Of a stretch of DNA of 39,594 nucleotides, positions 31,725 to 39,057 are shown piece by piece (the first letter of the stretch is position 1; each line of letters begins with the position of its first letter). Under the pieces are notes generated by a model. The model saw only the letters and a list, made by a program, of their open reading frames with translations, had not been told where the DNA came from and did no database searches. The stretch is from an uncultured Veillonella sp. (lineage in GTDB: Bacteria > Bacillota > Negativicutes > Veillonellales > Veillonellaceae): NCBI RefSeq assembly GCF_937981445.1, contig NZ_CALJON010000046.1, positions 1 to 39,594 of the forward strand, in the 5' to 3' direction. The translations under genes and the position numbers were made by a program.

Positions 31725-32822
31725 ATGAAAACATTTTCAGAAGATTTTTTTGCGGAAAGTAATTTTATAAAGAGTCAAATTGAATTTAACTATTTAGATA
31801 ATCAAGCACCTATTGAAAGAGAATATGATAGTAATACCGTAGTTAATAAGGGTGACATATGTAGCAGCAATAATCAAATAAAGAATCAGGATGAGGTATA
31901 TCACATTGCATATAATGTAAATAATGGGTTTATACACATCATGGGGGCATCAGTTATTTCTGTATTAGAAAATAATAAAGATAAGAAATTTGTAGTGCAT
32001 ATCTTTACTGATGGACATAGTGAAGAAAATAGCCAGAAAATTGAAGAGTTAGCTCGTAAATGGCATTGCCACTGTATTTTATACACAATTGATATGAAGC
32101 CTTTTGAGGATTTCCACATTAAGGTAGCACGTTTTTCACGTATTACATATGCGCGTCTTTATATGCCTAAAGTTATTAAAAAGCAAGCAAAGCGCTTTAT
32201 TTATTTAGATGCTGACACAATGTGTTGCGGTGATTTTAAGGAGTTATGGCATTTAGATATGAATGGAGCACCTATGGGGGCTGTATCAGAACATCCTGAG
32301 GCAGTTACCTATAGAGCAGGACATTTAAAATTAAAAAATGGTAAATATTTCAATGATGGCGTTATGTTAATTGATATTGACGCGTGGGAAAAGGAGCAAA
32401 TTACTGAAAAATCCTTTGCGTATCAAAATGAGCCACGTGAACGATTTTTAGGACAAAGTCAGGATGTTTTGAACTTAGTGTTTGATGGGACAAATTATTT
32501 CTTGCCAGCCAAATATAATGCATTTGGTGGTGCTGTTAATTTTAATGGTGAGCCCGTTATCGCTCATTGGACTGGACGTCGTAAGCCTTGGCAGATGGTG
32601 GTAACCGATATTGATGCACAATGGCGTTATTATAATGATTTGTCGCCATGGGAATCCATAACAAATATCTTGCCAATTAAGAAACCTGAAAACTACCATG
32701 ATTTTCAACAATGGGGACGCTATGAGAAGTCTAAAGGCAATTATGGAAAATATATGCAAGGTATTTTTTGGTACGCCGTACTTCGTACGATTTATAAACT
32801 AGGTGGTAATAAGAAAAACTAA
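31725..32822 (+). CDS. family 8 glycosyltransferase (LPS hexosyltransferase type)
   Basis: A 365-residue GT-A enzyme of family GT8, which includes LPS core glucosyl- and galactosyltransferases such as RfaJ/RfaI. The N-terminal 55 residues are a hydrophilic, Asn-rich extension. The catalytic domain begins HIAYNVNNGFIHIMGASVIS, has the metal-binding DAD at 162-164 (FIYLDADTMCCGD), then YFNDGVMLIDIDAW and the late HWTGRRKPW motif. It should transfer a hexose from a UDP-sugar to a surface glycolipid at the cytoplasmic face. GGAGA before the ATG supports the start. Its neighbours make UDP-uronic acids, so it belongs to an envelope polysaccharide or LPS module. Confidence 0.9.
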   Translation: MKTFSEDFFAESNFIKSQIEFNYLDNQAPIEREYDSNTVVNKGDICSSNNQIKNQDEVYHIAYNVNNGFIHIMGASVISVLENNKDKKFVVHIFTDGHSEENSQKIEELARKWHCHCILYTIDMKPFEDFHIKVARFSRITYARLYMPKVIKKQAKRFIYLDADTMCCGDFKELWHLDMNGAPMGAVSEHPEAVTYRAGHLKLKNGKYFNDGVMLIDIDAWEKEQITEKSFAYQNEPRERFLGQSQDVLNLVFDGTNYFLPAKYNAFGGAVNFNGEPVIAHWTGRRKPWQMVVTDIDAQWRYYNDLSPWESITNILPIKKPENYHDFQQWGRYEKSKGNYGKYMQGIFWYAVLRTIYKLGGNKKN

Positions 32823-32868
32823 CTTACTTGTTGTTATATACTTGTAATTTTTATATGCAGTTACAAAC

Positions 32869-32923
32869 TTTGTATGAGGTTGTATAGTTTATATTGGGAT
32901 ACACAGTTTGTATGAGGTTGTAT
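32869..32923 (+). repeat. 17 bp direct repeat x 2
   Basis: The 17-mer TTTGTATGAGGTTGTAT occurs at 32869-32885 and 32907-32923, a 38 bp period, with further weakly related sequence to about 32960. It lies between the GT8 gene and ugd. Confidence 0.8.
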
Positions 32924-32991
32924 GGCTATGTAAGGTTACATAACTTATATGAACTTACATGGTTTAGTTTATGGTGCAAAGAAGGTAGAAT

Positions 32992-34158
32992 ATGAAAATC
33001 GCAATTGCTGGTACAGGATATGTGGGCCTATCTAACGGCTTATTATTGGCGCAGCATAATGAAGTAGTGGCATTAGATATAATTCCTGAAAAAGTAGAAC
33101 AATTAAATAAGGGGATTTCTCCGATTATTGATAAGGAAATTTCGGAGTTTTTGCGCCGCAATGATATTAATTTTAGGGCTACATTAGAGCCTGAAGATGC
33201 GTTTACTGATGCGGAATTTATAATTATATCAACACCGACTAATTATGATCCTAAGAAAAATTTCTTTGATACATCCTCTGTAGAAAACGTGATTGAGGAA
33301 GTGCTTCGTATTAACCCGGCAGCGGTAATGATTATAAAATCCACCATACCAGTTGGTTTTACAGAGCAAATGCGCGAAAACTATAATACGGAAAACATTA
33401 TTTTCTCGCCAGAATTTTTGAGAGAAGGAAAGGCTTTATATGATAATTTATATCCTTCTCGCATAGTGGTGGGCGAACGGTCTGAACGAGCTAAGCAGTT
33501 TGCTTCTTTACTTGAAGAAGGGGCGATTAAAAAGGATATCCCCGTATTGTTTACTGGCTCTACAGAGGCAGAAGCGATAAAGCTGTTTGCTAATACATAT
33601 TTGGCTTTGCGCGTTGCCTATTTTAATGAATTAGACTCATATGCTGAAGTGCGTGGACTTCATACGGATGAAATTATTAAAGGTGTAAGTTTAGATCCGC
33701 GCATTGGCGATTTTTATAATAATCCATCCTTTGGCTATGGCGGTTATTGTCTACCTAAAGACACAAAACAGCTATTAGCTAATTATCATGATGTGCCACA
33801 GAATTTGGTTACCGCTATTGTAGAGGCTAATCGTACGCGTAAAGATCATATTGCAGATATGATAATTCAAAAACAGCCTAATATAGTAGGGGTGTATCGC
33901 TTGACTATGAAAAGCGAGTCAGATAATTTTAGAGCCTCTGCCATTCAAGGCGTTATGAAACGAATTAAAGCTAAAGGCATTGAAGTAGTGGTGTATGAAC
34001 CAACACTTGAAGCAGATGATTTCTTTAGATCCCGAGTGATCCGTGATTTAGATGAATTTAAGTCTGTAAGTGATGTGATTATTACGAATCGTTGGTCTCA
34101 AGAGTTAGAGGATGTAAAAAATAAAGTATATACGAGAGATTTATTTGCACGTGATTAG
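32992..34158 (+). CDS. ugd: UDP-glucose 6-dehydrogenase
   Basis: A 388-residue cytoplasmic dehydrogenase that oxidises UDP-glucose to UDP-glucuronate with NAD. The NAD site is IAGTGYVGLS (5-14), the catalytic cysteine is Cys253 in GYGGYCLPKDTKQL, and SPEFLREGKALYDNLYPSRIVVG is the family block before the central helix. Length fits the short (about 390) bacterial class. An AAGAAGG site lies before the ATG. Substrate would come from GalU (gene beginning at 39058), and the product can feed the epimerase at 36313, so these three genes form a short pathway to UDP-galacturonate. Confidence 0.95.
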   Translation: MKIAIAGTGYVGLSNGLLLAQHNEVVALDIIPEKVEQLNKGISPIIDKEISEFLRRNDINFRATLEPEDAFTDAEFIIISTPTNYDPKKNFFDTSSVENVIEEVLRINPAAVMIIKSTIPVGFTEQMRENYNTENIIFSPEFLREGKALYDNLYPSRIVVGERSERAKQFASLLEEGAIKKDIPVLFTGSTEAEAIKLFANTYLALRVAYFNELDSYAEVRGLHTDEIIKGVSLDPRIGDFYNNPSFGYGGYCLPKDTKQLLANYHDVPQNLVTAIVEANRTRKDHIADMIIQKQPNIVGVYRLTMKSESDNFRASAIQGVMKRIKAKGIEVVVYEPTLEADDFFRSRVIRDLDEFKSVSDVIITNRWSQELEDVKNKVYTRDLFARD

Positions 34159-34231
34159 TAGCTAATTATGGCGGGCATATATGTGATTAAATGTATTGTA
34201 GGTAGTGACGAGTAGTGGGAGTGTTTTTGTT

Positions 34232-36154
34232 TTGAGTTTTAAAAATCGCTTACAAATGCCTTCTTTTAAGAAGGAATATATTCTTTTATTTTTACTTATT
34301 TATTGTTTTATGCTTGGCATGTTTTACTTTACCTCTGTAGGAACGGAGACCTATCGTTTGCTGCTTAATATGAGACGGTATTTTCCTGTAGCGTTGGGGA
34401 TGACCTTAGCCGTTTTTATGTGGCGTCGACTTGGATTAACTCTCAAAGGTATTTTGTCGTATGGACTAGTTACCTTAGTTTGGATGACCGTTCATAATGT
34501 GCTGAGTTATGTAGCCTATCATGCTACTGAAGTGAATAATAACAATTACATGGATGTCGCTTTTGGTGGATATATTTTTATTATTACCATGGGCGTGACT
34601 AATTTTATTGCCTATAAATGGAAAAAGATTCCATCAATATATACAATGATACTATCTTTGGCACAATTCCTTTTATTACTGCTTCCATTTACGGAGATTG
34701 CATACTTTATTAATTATGGAACAGTAATTAGTAATGCCGCGGCTATTGCCTTACTTCAAACCAATCCGGGTGAAATGAAGGAATATTTAATTCAAAACAT
34801 AGGGTGGGGTGGTATTGTTGCTATAGGCATCGGTGCAGTACTCGTATTGACTGCTTTGTATGTACTTAATAAACGCACTCATGGTATGACTTTTTCTAAG
34901 GATGTAGAAAGTATAGGCCGCGATAAAACTGAGATGGATCACAGAGACAAAGGGCATATAAGTACTCACTCTGTAAGTAAGACTGTGCTGATTTTAAATG
35001 TGTTATTTTTACTTGGTGCGTTAGTATACATACCGAAAAGTCTTCCTGATACAGGTGTTATGCACTCTATGATGGAAGCAAAGAATTATTTAGCAAATGC
35101 TAAGAAGTTTGAAGTGTATCATGATGAAAATTTAGCTAAATTGCAGGTTTCTACAGGTAATAAACAGTTTAGCAAGCCTTCTACTATTATTTTAGTTATT
35201 GGTGAATCAGCGGGCCGAAATTTTATGAGTGTCTATGGGTATGTCGGTAATGATACGACTCCTTGGCTTCGTGAAATGGTAACGAATGATGGAAATAATT
35301 TCTTGAAGTTTAATCACGCCTATTCTTCCTATGGTTCTACTATTCAGGCATTAGAACAGGCTTTGACAGAGAAAAATCAATATAATGATAAAGAGTTTAG
35401 TCAAGCCTTTACTATTATAGATTTAGCAAAGAAAGCGGGTTACAAAACCTATTGGTTTAGTAATCAAAGTGTTAAGAATACAACGGATACACCAATTCAG
35501 TTAGTGGCGCGCACTGCTGATGTGCATCATTGGATAGAAGATGAACCTGTAGGTAAAGAGCGTATCCTCTATGATGGGGATTTATTGCCCATGTTAGAAC
35601 GCGTAAATCCTAATGAAAATAATTTTATTGTCCTTCATGTTATGGGAAGTCACGAATTGACTTTACATAGATTCCCACCGGAATTTACTCGATTCAGTGA
35701 GCCAGGTGTATTTGATTTAGTCTCTAATTACGAAGATTCTATGGCTTATGATGATTGGTTCTTACAACAAGTATTTGAATATGCGGAGTCTCATTTAAAC
35801 TTACAGGCTATGATGTTCTTCTCCGACCATGGAGCTAACCCATATAGAAAACGGGTGGCAGATAATGTGCCATTTATTAATTTTAGAATTCCTTTGATTA
35901 TTTATTTGTCCGACGAATATCAGAGCTTATATCCAGACACTACGGCCGCTTTAAAAAGTCATGAAAATCAATACTTTACTAATGACTTAATGTACGAATT
36001 AGTTGGTGGTGTGTTAAATATTAAGTCAAATCATTTAGATGAAACAAGTAATTTTGCTAGTCCTAGCTATAAATTTACAAGAGATACTTTGAAAACTGAT
36101 TTAGGTCGCAAAAGTTTGACTGAAGATGTGTCAGAGGACACCATAGAGAAGTAA
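34232..36154 (+). CDS. EptA/CptA-like transferase homologue, copy 2, lacking the nucleophile threonine
   Basis: A 640-residue inner-membrane protein with the same plan as the gene at 29075: about five membrane segments within residues 1-265, a hydrophilic loop near 215-250, then a sulfatase-like domain. It keeps the zinc-ligand Glu325 (VIGESAGRNFMSVYGY), VMGSHE and FSDHG. However, the residue equivalent to the nucleophile Thr (NHTHTVQSL in copy 1) is Gly368 in SSYGSTIQAL, and SDHGE has become SDHGA. It may use the adjacent Ser, act on another substrate, or be inactive. The TTG at 34232 is 10 nt after GGGAG; GTG 34205 in the same frame has a poorer site. Codon use is closer to the core genes than that of copy 1. 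Confidence 0.85.
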   Translation: MSFKNRLQMPSFKKEYILLFLLIYCFMLGMFYFTSVGTETYRLLLNMRRYFPVALGMTLAVFMWRRLGLTLKGILSYGLVTLVWMTVHNVLSYVAYHATEVNNNNYMDVAFGGYIFIITMGVTNFIAYKWKKIPSIYTMILSLAQFLLLLLPFTEIAYFINYGTVISNAAAIALLQTNPGEMKEYLIQNIGWGGIVAIGIGAVLVLTALYVLNKRTHGMTFSKDVESIGRDKTEMDHRDKGHISTHSVSKTVLILNVLFLLGALVYIPKSLPDTGVMHSMMEAKNYLANAKKFEVYHDENLAKLQVSTGNKQFSKPSTIILVIGESAGRNFMSVYGYVGNDTTPWLREMVTNDGNNFLKFNHAYSSYGSTIQALEQALTEKNQYNDKEFSQAFTIIDLAKKAGYKTYWFSNQSVKNTTDTPIQLVARTADVHHWIEDEPVGKERILYDGDLLPMLERVNPNENNFIVLHVMGSHELTLHRFPPEFTRFSEPGVFDLVSNYEDSMAYDDWFLQQVFEYAESHLNLQAMMFFSDHGANPYRKRVADNVPFINFRIPLIIYLSDEYQSLYPDTTAALKSHENQYFTNDLMYELVGGVLNIKSNHLDETSNFASPSYKFTRDTLKTDLGRKSLTEDVSEDTIEK

Positions 36155-36216
36155 GGATAATAAGGAATTCTAGAGAATACGCTTTGAGCAGCCATAACTG
36201 AAAAGTATCGAACTGA

Positions 36217-36262
36217 AATCATAAAAAATGTAATCACAAAAAATGCAATCATCAAGAATTGC
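36217..36262 (+). repeat. tandem repeat, 15 bp x 3
   Basis: Units at 36217-36231 and 36232-36246 are followed by a diverged third copy to 36262. They lie in the gap between the second EptA-like gene and the epimerase gene. Confidence 0.75.
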
Positions 36263-36312
36263 ATTCATGTAAAGAGCAAAGAGATAGCGAAAAATAGTAA
36301 AGAAGGTGTACT

Positions 36313-37317
36313 ATGGCAACATATAATCCATATGATAATTTGAAAACTGTATTAGTAACAGGCGCAGCAGGCTTTATTGGCTTTCATTTAGCTAAACGCT
36401 TGTTAGAATTAGGTGGTACAGTTATTGGTTTTGACAATATTAATGACTACTATGATGTAACCTTGAAGCAGAGCCGCTTGGAAATTCTTAATACCTTTTC
36501 TAAATTTACTTTTATAAAAGGAGACTTGGCGGATAAAAACGCAGTAGACTCTTTATTTACTACATATAAGCCACAACTTGTAGTGAATTTGGCAGCTCAA
36601 GCAGGTGTTCGCTATAGCATTGATAATCCACAAGCTTATTTAGAGTCTAATGTAATTGGTTTCTTTAATATATTAGAAGCTTGCCGTCATAATCCAGTAG
36701 AGCATTTACTATTTGCGTCGAGTTCGTCTGTATATGGCAACCAGAAAAAGACGCCATTTTCAACAGAGGACAATGTAGATCATCCCATTAGCTTTTATGC
36801 GGCAACAAAAAAATCAAATGAGCTTATGGCTTATACCTATAGTCATTTATATGGGATACCAGCTACTGGACTTCGTTTTTTCACTGTTTATGGCCCTTTG
36901 GGACGCCCTGATATGGCATATTATAAATTTACTAATAAAATTTATAATGAAGAGCCAATTCAAATTTATAATAATGGTGATATGTATCGTGACTTTACGT
37001 ATGTAGATGATATTGTAGAGGGCATTGAACATATGCTATGTAACCCGCCTAAGGCTAATGAAATAGGCGATTTATACAAGGTGTATAATATTGGTAATAA
37101 TAAGCCGGAACAGTTGATGCATTTCATTGATGTTTTGGAAGAGGTTTTAGGGAGAAAAGCTGTGAAGGAGTACTTGCCTATGCAGCCAGGGGATGTGTAT
37201 CAAACCTATGCTGATGTAAGTGAACTGGAAAAAGACTTTGATTTTAAACCTAAAACAACCATTGAAGAGGGGCTTGGAAAATTTGCCAAATGGTATAAGG
37301 CGTATTATAATAAGTAA
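36313..37317 (+). CDS. NAD-dependent sugar epimerase, UDP-glucuronate 4-epimerase-like
   Basis: A 334-residue extended short-chain dehydrogenase. The NAD site is TGAAGFIGFHLAKRL (16-30), the catalytic Ser/Tyr/Lys set is SSSSVYG with Tyr162 and Lys166 (FYAATKK), and RFFTVYGPLGRPDMAYYKF is the substrate-side block of UDP-glucuronate 4-epimerases. The FDNINDYYDVTLKQSRL segment near 40-56 is also characteristic of that group. It should interconvert UDP-glucuronate, made by Ugd just upstream, and UDP-galacturonate for surface polysaccharide or LPS. AAGAAGG precedes the ATG. Other nucleotide-sugar epimerase specificities are possible. Confidence 0.9.
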   Translation: MATYNPYDNLKTVLVTGAAGFIGFHLAKRLLELGGTVIGFDNINDYYDVTLKQSRLEILNTFSKFTFIKGDLADKNAVDSLFTTYKPQLVVNLAAQAGVRYSIDNPQAYLESNVIGFFNILEACRHNPVEHLLFASSSSVYGNQKKTPFSTEDNVDHPISFYAATKKSNELMAYTYSHLYGIPATGLRFFTVYGPLGRPDMAYYKFTNKIYNEEPIQIYNNGDMYRDFTYVDDIVEGIEHMLCNPPKANEIGDLYKVYNIGNNKPEQLMHFIDVLEEVLGRKAVKEYLPMQPGDVYQTYADVSELEKDFDFKPKTTIEEGLGKFAKWYKAYYNK

Positions 37318-37365
37318 CGAGTCATATGACTGAAGATAAATTTTATATATTTTGAGAATAAATCC

Positions 37366-37394
37366 TTGACACATATTTAATACTTCGGTATACT
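37366..37394 (+). promoter_or_regulatory. promoter of the infC-rpmI-rplT operon
   Basis: TTGACA (37366-37371), a 17 nt spacer and TATACT (37389-37394), a near-consensus promoter. Transcription should begin near 37401, about 190 nt before infC. Confidence 0.85.
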
Positions 37395-37400
37395 ATTATA

Positions 37401-37547
37401 GTATTCATTGAGGAATACCATTAAGAAGTAGAGGCCATCCGCTTCTCACCTATTGTCTCGAAATAATAGGTTGTATAGAGTGTTAGACCGTTTTCCTACG
37501 GTTTATTAACTAGCTTATTACGGATGGCGTTTGCCATCCGTTTTTTT
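37401..37547 (+). promoter_or_regulatory. L20-type autoregulatory leader of infC-rpmI-rplT
   Basis: The leader has hairpins CCTATT/AATAGG (37449-37470) and ACCGT/ACGGT (37487-37502), then an intrinsic terminator CGGATGG/CCATCCG (37521-37540) with seven T. The upstream segment GCCATCCG (37433-37440) is complementary to CGGATGGC (37521-37528), so it can pair with the 5' arm of the terminator and act as antiterminator. This fits the Firmicute leader bound by ribosomal protein L20, which ends transcription early when free L20 is in excess. Class assignment is by position and layout, not by a covariance model. Confidence 0.8.
37521..37547 (+). terminator. regulated intrinsic terminator in the infC leader
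   Basis: A 7 bp GC-rich stem (CGGATGG/CCATCCG) with a 6 nt loop and a run of seven T, about 50 nt before the infC start. Confidence 0.9.
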
Positions 37548-37594
37548 ATTATAATGAATAACATATTTGTTAAATTCTGTATTTGGAGGTGACT

Positions 37595-38110
37595 ATTATT
37601 AGCAAAGATACGCCGCGTATTAATGAAGAAATTCGCGCACGTGAAGTTCGCGTAGTGAGTGCCGATAATGAGCAATTAGGGATTATGTCTGCTCGCGAGG
37701 CATTAGCATTGGCTGAAGAACATCAGCTAGATTTAGTAGAAGTAGCACCAAATGGCAAACCGCCAGTGTGCCGTATTATGAACTACGGTAAATTCCGCTA
37801 CGAGCAACAAAAACGCGAAAAGGAAGCAAAGAAAAAGCAGAAGACCTTTACTTTAAAAGAAGTAAAACTTCGTCCACATATTGAGGATCATGATTTCTAT
37901 GTAAAAATGAAAAATGCTGCTAAATTCTTAGCAGAAGGTAACAAAGTAAAGGTTACTATCATGTTCCGTGGCCGTGAATTGAGCCATCCTGAATTAGGTC
38001 AAAATGTTTTAACCCGTTTCGCTAGTGAACTTGGCGAACAAGCTGTAGTTGAAAAAGCTGCTAAGCTTGAAGGTCGAAATATGACAATGATATTAGCAAA
38101 AAAAGGATAA
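37595..38110 (+). CDS. infC: translation initiation factor IF-3
   Basis: A 171-residue IF-3, which binds the 30S subunit and checks start codon pairing. The N-terminal domain (INEEIRAREVRVVSADNEQLGIMSAREAL), the lysine-rich linker (EKEAKKKQKTFTLKEVKLRP) and the C-terminal domain (GNKVKVTIMFRGRELSHPELG) are all present. There is no ATG. Two adjacent ATT codons (37595 and 37598) follow GGAGGTG at 37585-37591, and the protein then reads ISKDTPRINEE, as in B. subtilis IF-3 (MISKD). A rare ATT start is the classic autoregulatory feature of infC; I place it at 37595. The in-frame TTG at 37583 overlaps the ribosome site and is unlikely. Confidence 0.95.
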   Translation: MISKDTPRINEEIRAREVRVVSADNEQLGIMSAREALALAEEHQLDLVEVAPNGKPPVCRIMNYGKFRYEQQKREKEAKKKQKTFTLKEVKLRPHIEDHDFYVKMKNAAKFLAEGNKVKVTIMFRGRELSHPELGQNVLTRFASELGEQAVVEKAAKLEGRNMTMILAKKG

Positions 38111-38130
38111 TTTGAGGAGGATAATTAATT

Positions 38131-38328
38131 ATGCCAAAGATTAAAACTCGCCGTGCAGCGGCTAAACGTTTTGCGGTAACTGGTACCGGTGAATTCAAGC
38201 GTGCTAAAGCGTTCAAGAGCCATATCTTAGAAAAGAAAGCTCCTGGTCGTAAACGCAATCTTCGTAAAGCAGCTCTAGTTGCTAAAGCTGACCACAAACG
38301 CGTTTCTAAATGCTTACCATACGCATAA
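38131..38328 (+). CDS. rpmI: 50S ribosomal protein L35
   Basis: A 65-residue, very basic protein (PKIKTRRAAAKRFAVTGTGE, then KAFKSHILEKKAPGRKRNLR) matching bL35 in full length. GAGGAGG lies 9 nt before the ATG. It sits between infC and rplT as in most bacteria, and codon use is biased as in highly expressed genes. Confidence 0.97.
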   Translation: MPKIKTRRAAAKRFAVTGTGEFKRAKAFKSHILEKKAPGRKRNLRKAALVAKADHKRVSKCLPYA

Positions 38329-38367
38329 TCGTTAATTTATAGAAGTAGATAATGGAGGAACAATAGA

Positions 38368-38718
38368 ATGGCAAGAGTGAAAAAGGGCGTTACAGCTCAT
38401 GCACGTCATAAGAAAATTTTAAAATTAGCTAAAGGTTACCGCGGTACTCGTAGCCGTTTGTTCAGAAAAGCAAACGAAACAGTAATGAAAGCTGGTTACT
38501 ATGCTCGTCGTGACCGTCGTGCGAAAAAACGCGAATTCCGTAAATTGTTTATTGCTCGTATTAACGCAGCAAGCCGCATGAATGGCTTAAGCTATAGCCG
38601 TTTCATCGCTGGTTTAACTAAAGCTGGCGTAGCAGTTGACCGTAAAATGTTAGCTGACCTTGCAGTAAACGATGCAGCAGCATTTGCTAAATTCGTTGAA
38701 ATCGCTAAAAACGCGTAA
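38368..38718 (+). CDS. rplT: 50S ribosomal protein L20
   Basis: A 116-residue bL20: basic N-terminal helix (ARVKKGVTAHARHKKILKLA, then KGYRGTRSRLFRKANETVMKA) and C-terminal globular part (FIARINAASRMNGLSYSRFI). bL20 is needed for early 50S assembly and, in Firmicutes, represses its own operon by binding the leader RNA such as the one at 37401-37547. GGAGG lies 8 nt before the ATG. It is the last gene of the operon, followed by a terminator. Confidence 0.97.
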   Translation: MARVKKGVTAHARHKKILKLAKGYRGTRSRLFRKANETVMKAGYYARRDRRAKKREFRKLFIARINAASRMNGLSYSRFIAGLTKAGVAVDRKMLADLAVNDAAAFAKFVEIAKNA

Positions 38719-38740
38719 TAAAAGCAAATAATATAGTAAG

Positions 38741-38793
38741 ACACCAATGAGAGATGTGGGGAATAGATACCTGCTTTCTTGTTGGTGTTTTTT
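38741..38793 (+). terminator. intrinsic terminator after rplT
   Basis: ACACCAA (38741-38747) pairs with TTGGTGT (38782-38788), with further weak pairing inside, followed by a run of T. The rest of the 38719-39057 gap is AT-rich and holds only the promoter at 38880. Confidence 0.85.
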
Positions 38794-38879
38794 TGATTTA
38801 TATATAGTATAAATAGTGTTTGAATGTTATGGGGGAATAGGTACTAGACTTAATATTCAATGCCTTTTTCATTCATACA

Positions 38880-38888
38880 TGTTATAAT
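38880..38888 (+). promoter_or_regulatory. extended -10 promoter for galU
   Basis: TGT followed directly by TATAAT (38883-38888) lies about 170 nt before galU. No good -35 hexamer accompanies it, as is common for extended -10 promoters. The 160 nt leader that would result is AT-rich and has no structure I recognise. Confidence 0.45.
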
Positions 38889-39057
38889 AAAATGTAAATG
38901 TATAAATTGAAATATATCTTATATACTTAGTCAGGTTAAAGTATTGCTAGTAAATCTATTAAGATAACTAATTTGAAAATAATAAGCTTACTTAAAGAAT
39001 TGCTAATAAAAAATGCAATTTTAATTAAGAAAAATTTGTTTAGGTGAGGTGCCGGTT

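Noticed and set aside
37583..37594. TTG at 37583 as the infC start.
   Set aside because: It overlaps the GGAGGTG ribosome site, and the homologous IF-3 N-terminus (MISKD) points to the ATT at 37595.
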